Positions 50,067 to 61,959 of a DNA stretch of 64,000 nt are shown here, in pieces. The stretch spans positions 5,475,001-5,539,000 of the forward strand of contig WPIO01000018.1 of assembly GCA_009760855.2 (NCBI GenBank). The letters are read 5' to 3'. Within the stretch, counting starts at the first letter, position 1. Each line of letters begins with the position of its first letter. The notes under the pieces are model-generated. The model was given only the letters and a program-made list of their open reading frames with translations, did no database searches and was not told the origin of the DNA. This DNA is from Cristatella mucedo (taxonomy: Eukaryota; Bryozoa; Phylactolaemata; Cristatellidae). Position numbers and translations under genes: made by a program.

Positions 50067-50569
50067 CTTCCGTAAAAAGACGCCAGTAGGCGTTCATAGT
50101 ACAGGTGCAGGGCAAAGGGTGCACAACCATATTCTGCAAAGTGATTCGTAGAACTGTTCTATGATTTATCAAAGAAGCATAGTATTAGATGGTTTATTTT
50201 AAGTGAATTGGGAGCATGATGTCAAAACCAAGAGTTGCTACGTGCCTGCATTTATTTGGCTAGGAATCTTACCAGACTGTCTATGCTTTGATTCATCTCT
50301 GCCTTCCAGCACGTCAAAACCTCTCAGCTCCCTCGCTGAATGTATTTATGAAAATCTCATTTAGATACCTGCAAACGTTTCCTGTTGAATGAAGATAAAA
50401 ACAACTTATCAGTCATGGGCCGAAATCAAATGCGACTAAGACATTTGTATGACTAAAGCTTAACATGACCTCTGCCTGCATGTCACCTGCTGGATCTTCG
50501 CGAAATCACAAGAGGCTCTATTGAATGTGACCTCGCACTAGATGACCGCATCACTTTTACAGTCCAGCC

Positions 50570-51800
50570 TGCATTCTGGCTAGCTCAGACACGAAAACCG
50601 AATTTAAGTTGATTCATGCATTTCTTGCATCTCATCTCGACTTTTTGTAAGTTACTGCTTGCACGTCTTTTGACTTGTATAGTTAGGCGATTACGATCTA
50701 TTTCAAACTCAGCAGCTAGGCTTGTCTGTTGTGAGCAGCACAGTAGCCCTTGTTGAACATCACTTGCAGCCAACCTGAATTCTCTCAACTCACTTACTGC
50801 ATTTATTGATGGCATCCGCACATAGATAGCAGCAAACTTTCTTAAATGGGATGATGATAAAACCAACTTACTAGTTATGGGAAAATCAAGTTTGATTCAG
50901 AAATTGGAAAGCTCAACGCTCCAAATCGACTCTGCCAGCAAATATCCTGTTAAATCTGCACACAATCTAGGTGTCCTATTTCTAAGTGACCTGTCTTTAG
51001 ACGCCCTCAATCAAGTCTGCCTGCTTTCAGGTACATAAAATTGCTAAGATTCGGCTTCCTTAGACAGGGATACCACATCTAAATTGGTTCATGCATTTGT
51101 GACATCCAGCCTCGAATTCTGTAACTAACTGCTTGCTGGTCCACCGGCCTGCGCTATCAGGCACTTACAGTTAGTGCAAAAATCTGCAGCTAGGCTTGTC
51201 TGTCGCAAGCTTTGCAGTTGCCACATCATACCACCTCAAGCTGACCTGCACTGGCTCCCAGTGAAGCAATGCATTGGCTTCAAGGTTTTGTCACTCACTT
51301 TGAGGTCCATTTATTCTTTGGCTCCAGCCTACCCATCAGATGTACTCCCCCAACAGGCTAAGCTTGGCACCACCAACATTTTGCAATCTAATCGTTTATC
51401 CATGCCTCGAACCAACCTCAAATCCTTTGAAGACCGTGCCTTTAGTTCGTATGCTCCCAAAGCCTGGAACTCACTCCCGACTTGTTTCAGAACATCCCTT
51501 GGCTTGACAACATTTAAAAAGAACTCAAAAACACACCTATTTAGGACAGCATTTAGTGGGTCCCTGTGATTCGTCCTTCATTTGCTTTTGCATGCTGACA
51601 CTGTTGCATGCTGCCACTAACCATGCTTGCATGCTGACCCTGTGCATGTCACCCCTACCAAATTTATTCTTGTTATTTATTTAGCATGCCACCGCTAACC
51701 ACTCGATCGTGTTTCCTTTGCAGCAAACGTGAAGCCCCTAGAGAGAGATTGTATTCTCTGAGGATGCTCTATCAAGTGTGTTATTATTATTATAGTGTGT
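50570..51800 (+). mobile_element. LINE, RT C-terminal half, decayed
   Basis: The order of blocks equals the 35-kb copy: AAACTTTCTTAAATGGGATG, TTACTAGTTATGGGAAAATC, the HWLPVKQ block at about 51250, [15 protein letters not shown] at about 51445-51490, then UTR and tip with an ATT tail at 51780. Many frameshifts and stops. The frame 51174-51569 retains 131 codons. Confidence 0.88.
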
Positions 51801-51910
51801 CTATTATACTTTCGATATTGTCGTGCAAATGCATTCCTGGTTGCTGCTGCCACTGCCAGATTTCGTGAAGTGCAAATATCCTGAAAGAAGCCTACTCGTA
51901 GAGGGCATGG

Positions 51911-52370
51911 GATAATAATAATAATAATAATAATACACTTGATAAAGCGTGATCAGAGAGAACTCAATCTCTTTCTTGGCGCTTTACATTTGCTGCAAAG
52001 GAAACATGATCTAATGGTGAGTGATGTCGTGCTTGATAAACAAAATGAATAACATGGTTAGAGGTGGCATGCACGGGATCAGCATGCAAGTGTGGTTAGT
52101 GGCAGCATTCAACAGTGTCAGCATGCATAAGCACATAAAGGGCAAATCCCAGGGACCCACTAAATGCTGTCATAAGTAGGCGCGTTTTTAATTTCTTTTT
52201 AAATGTGGTCAAGAAAGGGGTTGTGGTGAAGCAAGTCGGGAGAGAGTTCCATGCTTTGGGAGCATTTGAACTAAATGCGCGGTCTCCAAAGGATTTGAGG
52301 TTTGTACGAGGTATAGGTAAACAGTTAGTTTCCGAAAAATGGATGGTACGGTGGTTGAGGTAAAGATCGA
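51911..52370 (-). mobile_element. LINE 3' end, reversed
   Basis: (TAA)n, ACACTTGATAAAGCGTGATC, the reversed UTR, then the SSYAPKAWNSLP block near 52200-52290. Confidence 0.85.
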
Positions 52371-52516
52371 ATATTCAGTGTTTCCAGCGTTGTCTTTAGC
52401 CGTCCCGCAAGCTCTATCTCAAGCTGTGTATCGCTCGAACTTGATGGTCATCTGACCTGCTATGACCTCGTGGCCAATCTTGAAGTTTTCCTTTGCAACT
52501 TCAACTCAAAGTGCCC

Positions 52517-54631
52517 TAAACCCCTAACATGAATAAGCTGATTTTATTGCTGACATATATAGCTTTTATAAGCTGATTTAATTGATTTATTTAAATGTAT
52601 TATTATTAATAATAACAACCATCGTCTTAACAGCTCCTAGGTTAGCTCCTTACCGAGTGATTCTTGTGCTAATCTCCCTGATCACTTCTCTAGCTTTGTC
52701 AGCATGGTAAAGAAGATTAGAGAGTCCATTTGTAAGGTAGCACCATCCCCACTGGACTCCTGTCCTTCAATGACAACCCCGCAGGACTCCTTTCTCTCAA
52801 TTCCTTCAAGCACCTCAATGTCTGCATTCAAGCCTGCCACCAGTGGCCTCATCCTGAAATTCATCTCCGAGTCAATGAAGATTACTAGCCCTCTAGATCA
52901 TATTCCTATTGTCCTGCTTATATGTCCTACTTGATAACATTGGAAATGCCACTACTAATCACTTGGTCAAGCTTTCTTTACACTATTTTTAAAGTGCCTA
53001 GAAGGAGATTATACTTTCTGATGGTGCTATATAAATGCATTATTATTTATATTATTACTATAGACGTGCTCCTGCCATGCATAACTAATATAGTAGATAT
53101 TTCCCTAACCTGACGTCATGTACCGGCACTTTAAAGAATGCTGTAGTTAGGCCACTAATTGAGGCAGCACAACTAGACCAAAAAAACTTGAGCAACTTCC
53201 ACCAATTTCCCGTCTTCTGTCTGCTCCTATCAAAGGCTCTAGAACTAGCTGTGCTCGTATCAGCTGAACTCGTATATAGATACTTTAAACCCAGCAAGTA
53301 AGCTCCAGTTTGGTTTTAGAGCCAATTAGTTCACGAAGTCAGCATTGCTTCGGTTGTATTACAAGCTTATTAGGGTTTCAGACTTAGGTAAAGTCTCTCT
53401 GCTTGATTAGCTCTTTCGGCAGATCACGTAGTCCTCCAAGAGTGCCTCTCATCTCGCCCGGGCATTTCTGGCATTGCACTGAAGTGATGTAGGTCCTACC
53501 TCAGTGGGAGAATTCAGAGCTACGATGTCAAAGGGCATCAATTATCATCGGGACCCCTAAATGTACCTCAGGGCTGTGTGTGCTTGTTGAACTTCTTTTC
53601 ACAATTTATGCTCTACCTTTTACCTTTTACCCTTTTAACGAAAAATCTAGGGTTTACTTCTTTCGCAGATGACACTCAGCTGTACCTATGCTTAGATCCA
53701 TCTCAGCCTTTCAGCATGTCAAACTCTCTCAACTCCCGTGCTTCATGTATTGCTAACATCTGCACATAGATGGCAGCAAACCTTTCCTTATTGAATGACC
53801 GTATAGGCAATTTATTAGTTATCGTTAAACTGTGACTCATAGTTATGAGCAAAATGTGATTCCGAAACTGAAAAAAAGCTTTACGCTCAAAGGACTGTGC
53901 CGACATGTCTCCAGTGACATCTGCACTATACCTAGGTATCTCGTTTCAAGGTGACTTTTCACCAGATGACTGCATTGTGTCCATAGTCAAGTCTGCTCAG
54001 TTTCAGGTAGTCAGCCTTGCATAGATTCTTTGACTGGGATATTACATCCAAGTCGGTCCCTGCATTTGTTAAATCAGGTCCAGGCTTTTGTGAAGCTTGC
54101 TGATTTACCGGCCCGTGCAATCATATGCTTATATGTTGGTGCAAAACTCTCCTGCCAGGCTTGTCTGTCGTGAGTGTTGCAGTTGCCACGTCACACCACT
54201 TGGTGCTGACCTGCGCTGGCTCCCAATCAAGCAGCGCATAGACCTCAAAGTTATGTCGCTCACTTTCTTGTCTCTTCATTCTCTATCACCAGCCTATCTA
54301 TCAGTGCTACTCCCTGACCAGGCTAGCATCGTACCACCTGCTCTTCTAACTACATGTTTTAGACCTTCTTTGAGCCAAAATGTTATTATTATTATAACCT
54401 CAAATCTGTTGGAGATCGTGTCTTTATTAGTTGTGTACTCCCACAGCTTGGAACTTGTGCCAGACTGACTTCACGACACTCCCTGACCAACGACATTTAT
54501 CTAGAACCTGAAAACACACATGTTCCTAACATCATTGTCTAGGTCCTTTTGATTTGTCGTGTATTCCTTGTGTGCTGGCACTGAACATATTACTACAAAC
54601 CGCATTATGCTTATTGAGACTACGTTGAGAC
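52517..54631 (+). repeat. Tandem duplication unit A of degenerate LINE
   Basis: Begins CCCCTAACATGAATAAGCTG and ends CGCATTATGCTTATTGAGAC. Encodes decayed LINE pieces: VKKIRESICKVAPSPLDSC, a [10 protein letters not shown] catalytic block at about 53660, and a HWLP-like block (DLRWLPIKQRIDLKV) at about 54205. A LINE tip lies at 52990-53050. Repeated as unit B. Confidence 0.88.
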
Positions 54632-56831
54632 CCCTAACGTGAATAAGCTGATTTTATTGCTGACAAAAATTCTTTTATAAGCTGATTTAATTGATTTATA
54701 TAAATGTATTATGATTATTAATATCAATCATCGTCCTAATAGCTCGTAGGTTAGCTCCTTACCGAGTGATTCTTTTGCTAATCTCTCTGATCAGTTCTCT
54801 AGCTTCTTTGTCAGCATGATAAAGAAGATTAGAGAGTCCATCTGGACTCCTGTCCTTCAGTACCAACCACACAGGACTCCTTTCGCTCGATTCCTTCCAG
54901 CACCTCAATTTCAACATTCACCTCATCCTGAAATTCATCTCTCGAGTGAATGAAGATTACTAGCCCTCTAGCTCATATTTCCATTGTCCTACTTCTGTGA
55001 TGCATATATTTATATGTTGACCCTGTGCATGTCACATCTAGCAATGTTATGCTTGATGACATTGCAAATACTACTGCTAAACATTGGTCATGCTTTCTTT
55101 ACTGTATTTGTAAAGTGCCTTTGAAAGAGATTACCTCTCTGACAATGCTGTACAAATGTGTCATAATAATAACTATTATCTTAGATGTGCTTCTGCTCTG
55201 CATAGTAATAATCATAGTGCACTCGATAAAGCACCCTCAGAGAACTCAAATCTCTTTGTAGGGACTTTACATTTGCTGCAAAGGAAACTAGTTTAGTAGA
55301 CATTTCCTTAACCTCAGTTCATGTACCAACACTTTTCAAAAAGGCTACAGCTATGCCACTAATAATGGAAATGACCAAAAACCGGGCAGGTTCCACTCAT
55401 TTACCTTTCTTCTGCTCTTATCAAAGACACTAGAACTAGCTGTGGCAGACCAGCTGAACTCGATACTGAGACTTCAAACCTGGCAAGTAACTTCCGATCC
55501 GGTTTTACAGCTGATTAGTTTGCAAAGTCAGCATTGCTTTTGTTGTATTGCAAACTTATTAGGGTTGCAGACTTAGTTAGGTAAAGTCTCTTTGCTTGAT
55601 TTTTTGGATCTTCCGGCAGTATTTGATGCTGTTGATCACCTAATCCTCCAAAAACGCTTCTCATCTCGCCCGGGCGTCTCCGGCGTTGCACTGCAATGAT
55701 GTAGGTCCTACCTGGAAGAATTCAGAGCTACGATGTCAAAGGGCATCAATTATACTAGGGACTCCTAATGTATCAGGTACTTCAGGGCTGTGTGTTTGCT
55801 GAACTTCTTTTCACAATTTACACTCTCCCTTTTACCAGTGCTATTGCCAAGAAAAATATAGGCTTTAATTTCTTCGCAAATGACACTCAGCTGTACCTAT
55901 GCTTAGCTCCATCTCTGCTTTTCAGCATGTCAGACTCTCTCAACTCCCGTGCTTCATGTATTGCTGACATCTGCATGTAGAAGGCAGCAAACCTTTCCTT
56001 ATTGAATGACGATATAGCCGATTTATTAGTTTTGGGTAAACTGTGACTAATAGTTATGGGCAAAGTGTGACTCTTAAATTGAAAAAAGCTTTATGCTCAA
56101 AGGACTGTGCCGGCATGTCTCCAGTGACATCAGCACTATACCTAGGTATCTCGTTTCAAGGTGACTTTTCACCAGATGACTGCATTGTGTCCATAGTCAC
56201 GTCTGCTCAGTTTCAGGTAGTCAGCCTTGCATAGATTCTTTAACTGGGATATTACATCCAAGTCGGTCCCTGCATTTGTTACATCAGGTCCAGGCTTTTG
56301 TGAAGCTTGCTGATTTACCGGCCCGTGCAATCATATGCTTATATGTTGGTGCAAAACTCTCCTGCCAGGCTTGTCTGTCGTGAGTGTTGCAGTTGCCACG
56401 TCACACCACTTGGTGCTGACCTGCGCTGGCTCCCAATCAAGCAGCGCATAGACCTCAAAGTTATGTCGCTCACTTTCTTGTCTCTTCATTCTCTATCACC
56501 AGCCTATCTATCAGTGCTACTCCCTGACCAGGCTAGCATCGTACCACCTGCTCTTCTAACTACATGTTCTAGACCTTCTTTGAGCCAATATATTATTATT
56601 ATTATAACCTTAAATCTGTTGGAGATCGTGTCTTTATTAGTTGTGTACTCCCACAGCATGGAACTTGCACCAGACTGACTTCACGACACTCCCTGACCAA
56701 CGACATTCATCTAGAACCAGAAAACACACATGTTCCTAACATCATTGTCTAGGTCCTTTTGATTTGTCGTGTATTCCTTGTGTGCTGGCACTGAACATAT
56801 TACTACAAACCGCATTATGACTATTGAGACT
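54632..56831 (+). repeat. Tandem duplication unit B of degenerate LINE
   Basis: Same order as unit A. It is nearly identical over the last approximately 850 bp (for example 54097-54468 versus 56307-56678, each giving a 123-codon frame with few differences). It carries one extra LINE tip (55206-55288) absent from unit A, and has a deletion near 54845-54920 relative to A. Confidence 0.88.
55206..55288 (-). mobile_element. LINE 3' tip inserted in unit B
   Basis: GTGCACTCGATAAAGCACCC through ATTTGCTGCAAAGGAAAC. The matching place in unit A (about 53080) lacks it, so the insertion followed the duplication. Confidence 0.8.
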
Positions 56832-57108
56832 ACGTTTCCACTACCTTATGGTAATGCTTTTGCTAGGTACTTTTTGTTTACGTAAAGCTTGTAGGAGCAG
56901 ATTAAGGGCTCATAGGATGCTTTGCAAATATTTCATTACTGTTATTGTTCTTAACAAAGAACTCATCAGCTGAATGTTTGCAGTCTGTGTGTTTGTAGTC
57001 CTAATGCTTATCATGTTTTGTTCCTTGTTATTAGAGTTTGTCTGTAATGCATTACTTTTGCAGTCAATCTTTTGCTTTGATTTCTATTTTACTTTATTAA
57101 GGATAGCC

Positions 57109-57492
57109 ATGGCACAAGAACTTCCCGTGGGACTTGTATTGGTGGACGAACGCCTGCTAACATGCATCTCCTGCAGACAGATTAGAGAACAGCCAGTGCT
57201 GCTGCGCTGCCTGCACAGCTGTTGCAGTGGCTGTGCTGACCGTGCTGCAACAGCTGAAGGTTCAAATGGCATGCTCTGTCCTGCTTGCAACATACCTACG
57301 GTAATCAGTTTGACAAAGCATCACAACGGCTTCATCGAAGAGTTAGTGAGGCATTTCACAAACGTGAGAAATGCTGACCAGTGCAGTTTCTGCTTCGAGG
57401 ATGGCCGGGATAAGCCAGCCGACCTCTGGTGCATGCAGTGTGAAACGTTCGTGTGCTCAGCCTGCTCACCGGGTCATGACCGGTACCACAGG
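57109..57492 (+). CDS. TRIM exon 1: RING and B-box 1
   Basis: Starts MAQELPVGL. The RING-HC cysteines and the B-box 1 ending in GHDRYH are complete. The donor is GTCACG at 57493 (weak). The open frame itself runs to a TGA at 57499-57501, so splicing or a frameshift is required to continue. Confidence 0.8.
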
Positions 57493-60400
57493 GTCACGTG
57501 ACCACACATCGAGACCAAATTTCCAGCTCGAACCAAGTGTTGTCTGCACTTTTGCAGAGGCAGTGCCACGAGCACCGGAAACTGCTGAATCTGCTGTGCT
57601 TCGAATGCAAGCAAGCCAAGTGCACTGACTGCATCACACAGTGTAAAGGATCGGGACACTCGTTGCCTCAGCCGCTAAGGGAAACGAAGGCCAAAGCGTT
57701 TTTGAAGGAGGCACGAGAACGCATTCGGGGTCTGCTTGAGAGTGTGCATAGCAAGGCAGTGCAGCTGCTGCAGCCCAGGAACTTGGTCAGAGACATCCAA
57801 TCGGCTCGTGCCGTTCATTTGGACGAGCTGAGGACCAGGAAGAAGTATTCCTTCGATGCTCTGAGCAAAGCGTTTGATGCTTCTGAGAACACGCTCAAGG
57901 TCTATTACGACCACCTTGAGGTCAATGCTGCGGCTCTGCAAAGCTTGGCCGAGCAGCTGCACCAGTCTGTGCAGCACGCAGCCACATTGGTCAGCAGCCT
58001 CACCGAATCGGCCGACGACCCTGATTTTCTGGACCAGCAAGAGACCTTTCGGTCACGCCTCGAAGTTCTTGCCAAGCAGTGTGATGCTTTCAGAGATATA
58101 CCGGCTGCTGAGAAGCTTGTGGAATTGAATGGATCTCTGCCCGACGACTTGAACGAAGTGGTCGCCTCGTGGATGGGAACTCCGGCACTGACCACAGGTA
58201 GCTTGCAAATCTCTGCAGCCCATGCGTACTCCCTTTTCCTGGCAAAGCGCATTGACGCGAAAATCTTGCCGATGCATGGCAGTTGCAGCCCATGAAAATG
58301 TATTCCTTGTAGACTGTCTTGGTCAAGTCCTAGCCGATGTTATTGCCTGCAAGAATGTTACTGGAGGTGGTGAAGTTGTAGGTAAGCTTACATTTTCTGG
58401 ACTCGGCTTGCAGATTGACAGCTTTTTTTATGCCACGCCCCGATTTTGAGGAATCCGGTCACACATTGCCTGGAGGTTGAGCCTATCAGAATTGCCACAA
58501 CGCTGCTATTACCAAGTGACCCTTTGCAAGATTTATCGAATTCATACTCCAATCAACTGTGACTAGTTTCATCTCCTTTTGCCGGCAAGCTTAATGCAAG
58601 CAAGATAAAGATTGAGTGTCTTGTACCTTTTTCTGAATGGAGTTCTATTGGAAGAACTAGTCGACGTGATCGACGTTCCATTACTGGAACTTGGCAAGGA
58701 TCCTTGTTAACAGCTAGAGTGGAACAGGCTTCTCGACTGCATCAGGTTTCGAGCTTACATTCTAATTTTTGTGTGCTGCTGAAGTTATTGATTACTTCAA
58801 TTTGTCTTTAAATAAAATACCGAAATTAACTATTTGCCGTCGTTGGTGCAGTATATTGAATTGCTTGCATAATCTCCTATGCCCAAATAGTTTTTCATGA
58901 GCATTACAATGATATTTTTATGCTAGGCCCTGAGATATTTTATGAGCAGAACTTCACCAATACCGGTAAAACTCAGCAGAAGCAATAGTGTCATAAAAAC
59001 GAGTTTTCGAAATAGCCCCAGGCTTCAGCACCAAGCTTTATATTTTCACATCGATACTGCCAGTAGAAAGGCATTGTTGTGCTGAATATCTTTTCACGCG
59101 TGTACACTTTAATTCCAATACATTATAGCTAGCTTTGGGAATGAAAGTAGTGCATTTGAACGTATAATTTAGAGCCCTTACTTAAAGCTCAAGCAATATC
59201 TCAAAAGCAGTGAAGTGTTCATCTAGCAAGTAAGTATCGTAGACTCGCTTCTTTGACTGCTCTTTGTTCAACTACAAAAGCCATTGATGCATCCAAAAAT
59301 TGTGAAATTGATGTCCTAATATTGCAGTGTCATTCTATTCAAAATGCTGATCCCCTTGCATTATTTTTTCACAACAGGTATTGGGCTTCCATGCAGCTAG
59401 TCCTGCAGCTCTTCTCCATTTGACTAGAAGCATACTAGTTAGAACTTGTGGTGGCATCGTCACATCTTGGTCCTGCTAGACATGTCAGTAGCGTATGACT
59501 CTGTCGACCTTAAGACCATTAGTGGACGAAAGATTACAGCGGCTTCGATAAGCCTCCCAGCGATTCAGGGTATCCTGTTATTTTAAATAAATATATAATT
59601 GTATTACTTTAGCCACTAACTTTATCAGATTTATCAGTCGCTCGGTGGTTAAAGTCGTAACTGTCTGATTTAGTTCGGACCTGCCTCAGACTTATGCTCA
59701 CATTTTCAAACCATCCTGAGCTGTTGCTTCTTTACTGCTTAGTTACTCCGTTTTCTCCTCTTGTCCCAAATGCTTCTCCTATTCTTTACAAATGCGATTG
59801 AAGTATTTCATCTTCTGTGGAGCTAAGCCGAATGTAGCTTAGATCTAGACCCCTCTTAAAGGCACGCTATTCTTTTGTCTTTACGGAGTTTTATATTTAC
59901 ATCCATGCAAACATACATGCTTACTAACAGGTGATTAGAACCTTGACTGCTACATTAATTCCCTTGGTACGTCATGTCTTCATAATGAATCACGTTTCGT
60001 TTGCAGACTAATACACCGTGGCCACCATCTTTCAGATAAGCGACTGCACAGCTGGTCCACAAACTCGGACTCACAGTGTGCAGCAGCAGCAGTCGCTCAC
60101 TCGTGCTTGCCCTGGATAGCATTGCAAATGTACAGGAAATACGCATATATTCACTAATTATTTCATTTATTCAAGAATTACTTATTCATTCTTGCTAGCA
60201 CTCTGCCACTGTCTGCACAGCTCTGCTGCTGCTGCTGCTGCCTGTAGTCACACAATGCAGCCTTCGTTGTAGCAGAGGAGCAGTCAGTGCTGCTGAACTT
60301 CGGCCTGGCCTCCAGCAACTTCCGGATGCCTGTCCCTTGCTCTGACCTGTCTGTGACGTCAGACGGGCATCTGCTGCTGGCTGCTAGGGAGCACGGTCTG

Positions 60401-61362
60401 AAGGAATACAGCGAGAATGGCAGTGAGCTGAGTGTCTGGAGACGTCTGCGACACTGAGCGACGGACTGGACGACGAGGTCATTGCAGTGCGGTCTCTGCA
60501 GGACGGACGAGCTATTGTAGGCCTGTTCTACTCTCAGCGCGTCCTGCTGCTCAGACGCAGCTCTGCTGCTGCTGCTGCAGTGGACTCGCAGTGGCTCGTG
60601 GAAAGGTATGTCGCTGAGCTGCAGTCACCTCCCAGGGAGGTGTCGGTGCTCGGCGACCTGCTCGCCGTGACCAAGTATAGACTCAATGTCATGCAACAGA
60701 GGTGGCTGCCTGGCACAGTGCTGCTGCTGCTGCAGCTGAGCGCAGAGCGGCTGCTGTTCAGCAGGAGCTACGAGTATCATATACGCTGTATGGCTCTCAC
60801 TGCTGCTGCTGCTCTGGTCACTGCAAGCGAAGGCAAGGTGAAGCTGGACGACGGCAGAGAACTGTACGTGATTGACAGCTACAGCCACCGAGGTGACAGA
60901 CAGTGGAGACACGAGCTGAGCAGCGAGGAGTATGTGGGAGGGGATGTCTGTGCTGCAGGCGGCCTTGTGTATGTGGCTGCATGTGGGCTGCAGAGCGACA
61001 GCAAGGCGCATGTGCTGTACATTTTCCCTCCAGTCGGCCTCCTGCCTGTAAGAGGGAGGAAAGACATCGAGCGGGACTGTGCGAGGGCGCTCAGTGCAGA
61101 GACTGGGGAGGTGCTACAGCAGGTCCTCTCCTACAGCAGCCATGGACTGCAGGAGCCCGTGTACCTGTCACTGGGCAGAGGGCAGACGACCGTGCTAGCC
61201 GTGCTGTGCCGGGACCAAGCAAGCAAGCAGTATAGGAATGTGACCGTGTACGCTGCCGAGCTGGTTTGGTCTAGCGGTTACGGTGCTCGCCCCGACCAAG
61301 GTCTGACTGAGGTCGTGGGCTCGAGCCCCGAGGCATATGTGAAGCGCCTGAATAGAGATTAA
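57109..61362 (+). CDS. TRIM-type RING/B-box/coiled-coil protein with propeller, C-terminally altered
   Basis: A probable E3 ubiquitin ligase. Deduced exons: 57109-57492, 57558-58197, 58283-58381, 60276-61362; phases agree at each junction. Domains: RING (CISC...CLHSCCSGC...CPAC, about residues 20-62), B-box 1 (CSFC...CMQC...CSAC), B-box 2 (CHEHRKLLNLLC...CKGSGH), then about 200 residues of coiled coil, then beta-strand repeats of a probable propeller. The start is ATG in a strong context (GCCATGG). Odd points: a frameshift at about 60433-60455 in the last exon, and a SINE from 61262 that supplies the last approximately 30 codons and the stop. A poly(A) signal AATAAA lies at 61553. Either a young pseudogene or a gene with an altered C-terminus. 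Confidence 0.75.
57558..58197 (+). CDS. TRIM exon 2: B-box 2 and coiled coil
   Basis: The acceptor CACTTTTGCAG creates a 65-bp intron. Encodes CHEHRKLLNLLCFECKQAKC, then heptad-rich helices (LKEARERIRGLLESVHSKAV, LAEQLHQSVQHAATLVSSL). The donor is GTAGCT at 58198. Confidence 0.8.
58283..58381 (+). CDS. TRIM exon 3: first propeller strands
   Basis: The acceptor is GATGCATGGCAG and the donor GTAAGC. Encodes AAHENVFLVDCLGQVLADV, strand-turn-strand text typical of NHL-like blades. The preceding intron is 85 bp and the phase fits. Confidence 0.7.
58382..60275 (+). other. TRIM intron 3 with LINE remnant
   Basis: AT-rich. The stretch near 59440-59560 encodes ILVLLDMSVAYDSVDLKTI, a decayed reverse-transcriptase catalytic block. 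No further exon was convincingly identified, although one may be missed. Confidence 0.55.
59440..59560 (+). mobile_element. LINE RT fragment
   Basis: The LDMSVAYDSVD block corresponds to the LDLSAAFDTVD motif of LINE reverse transcriptases. The boundaries are uncertain. Confidence 0.5.
60170..60653 (+). repeat. Left copy of 484-bp inverted repeat
   Basis: Exact reverse complement of 63517-64000 at every anchor checked (paired coordinates sum to 124170). Covers the intron end and start of the TRIM last exon, including the frameshift. Confidence 0.93.
60276..61362 (+). CDS. TRIM exon 4: propeller, frameshifted, SINE-terminated
   Basis: The acceptor is GTTGTAGCAG. The first frame encodes LLNFGLASSNFRMPVP and DGHLLLAAREHGLKEYSENG, and reaches a TGA at 60455. 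The rest (LDDEVIAVRSLQDGRAIVGL, LYVIDSYSHRGDRQW, LVYVAACGLQ) is in another frame, a net shift of one base near 60433-60440. From 61262 the frame reads through a SINE to the stop at 61360-61362. Confidence 0.7.
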
Positions 61363-61393
61363 GTTCTCTTGGGGCGCTATATAATGAATATAT
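61262..61393 (+). mobile_element. tRNA-derived SINE in the TRIM last exon
   Basis: A box TGGTCTAGCGGTTACGGTGC, B box TGGGCTCGAGCCCCG, then the tail AAGCGCCTGAATAGAGATTA and GGGGCGCTATATAATG with an AT-rich (TAA)n end to about 61450. It is the best-preserved SINE copy in the window. Confidence 0.88.
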
Positions 61394-61552
61394 ATGAATT
61401 ATATATGATAATAATAATAATAATAATTATTATTGTAATTATAATATTATATAATGCTATATGTAAATTATATTTATACCCTGCAGCAGCAGGAGGCAGC
61501 AGCTGAGAGCAGACGATGCTGCTGCTGACATTTGCCTTGCAACGAAGTGATG

Positions 61553-61558
61553 AATAAA
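61553..61558 (+). terminator. Poly(A) signal AATAAA for the TRIM gene
   Basis: A canonical hexamer about 190 bp after the stop codon, downstream of the SINE tail. Confidence 0.5.
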
Positions 61559-61959
61559 TTAATGAACTGAAGAATCTCTAGAATTCTCTCCTTCTATGAG
61601 CAGCAGCAGCAGTTCTAGTCAGGCCGAGAGCTGCTTTGCAAACACATCAAGCTGCCAGCGTTCGCCGACGTTACGTCCGAGCAGACGCTTCTCTGACGTG
61701 ACTGACATCCTCGACTGAGCGACCACCCAACGAGCTGGCTGGCTGCTCCTTACCAGCTACTGTCATTAATATTTGGTGAATGAGACCGCTCAGAATTGGC
61801 AAGCAGATTATTCAACACCATATACATCTGTTTTGGGTCTGATTGGCAGGACTTGAGCTTTCCATTGAACAAAGAAGACCTGGCTTTTCTAAGGCTTCAG
61901 GTGTGGACTCGGACAAAGTCTTTCAAAGCGCCTTGATCGGCAGACCCACGCTTCTTAAA

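Noticed and set aside
57498-58295. Independent 265-codon gene starting at 57498
   Set aside because: It begins at GTG inside the preceding exon. B-box 2 and the phase-matched 65-bp and 85-bp introns show it is exon 2 of the TRIM gene, and its last codons are intronic.
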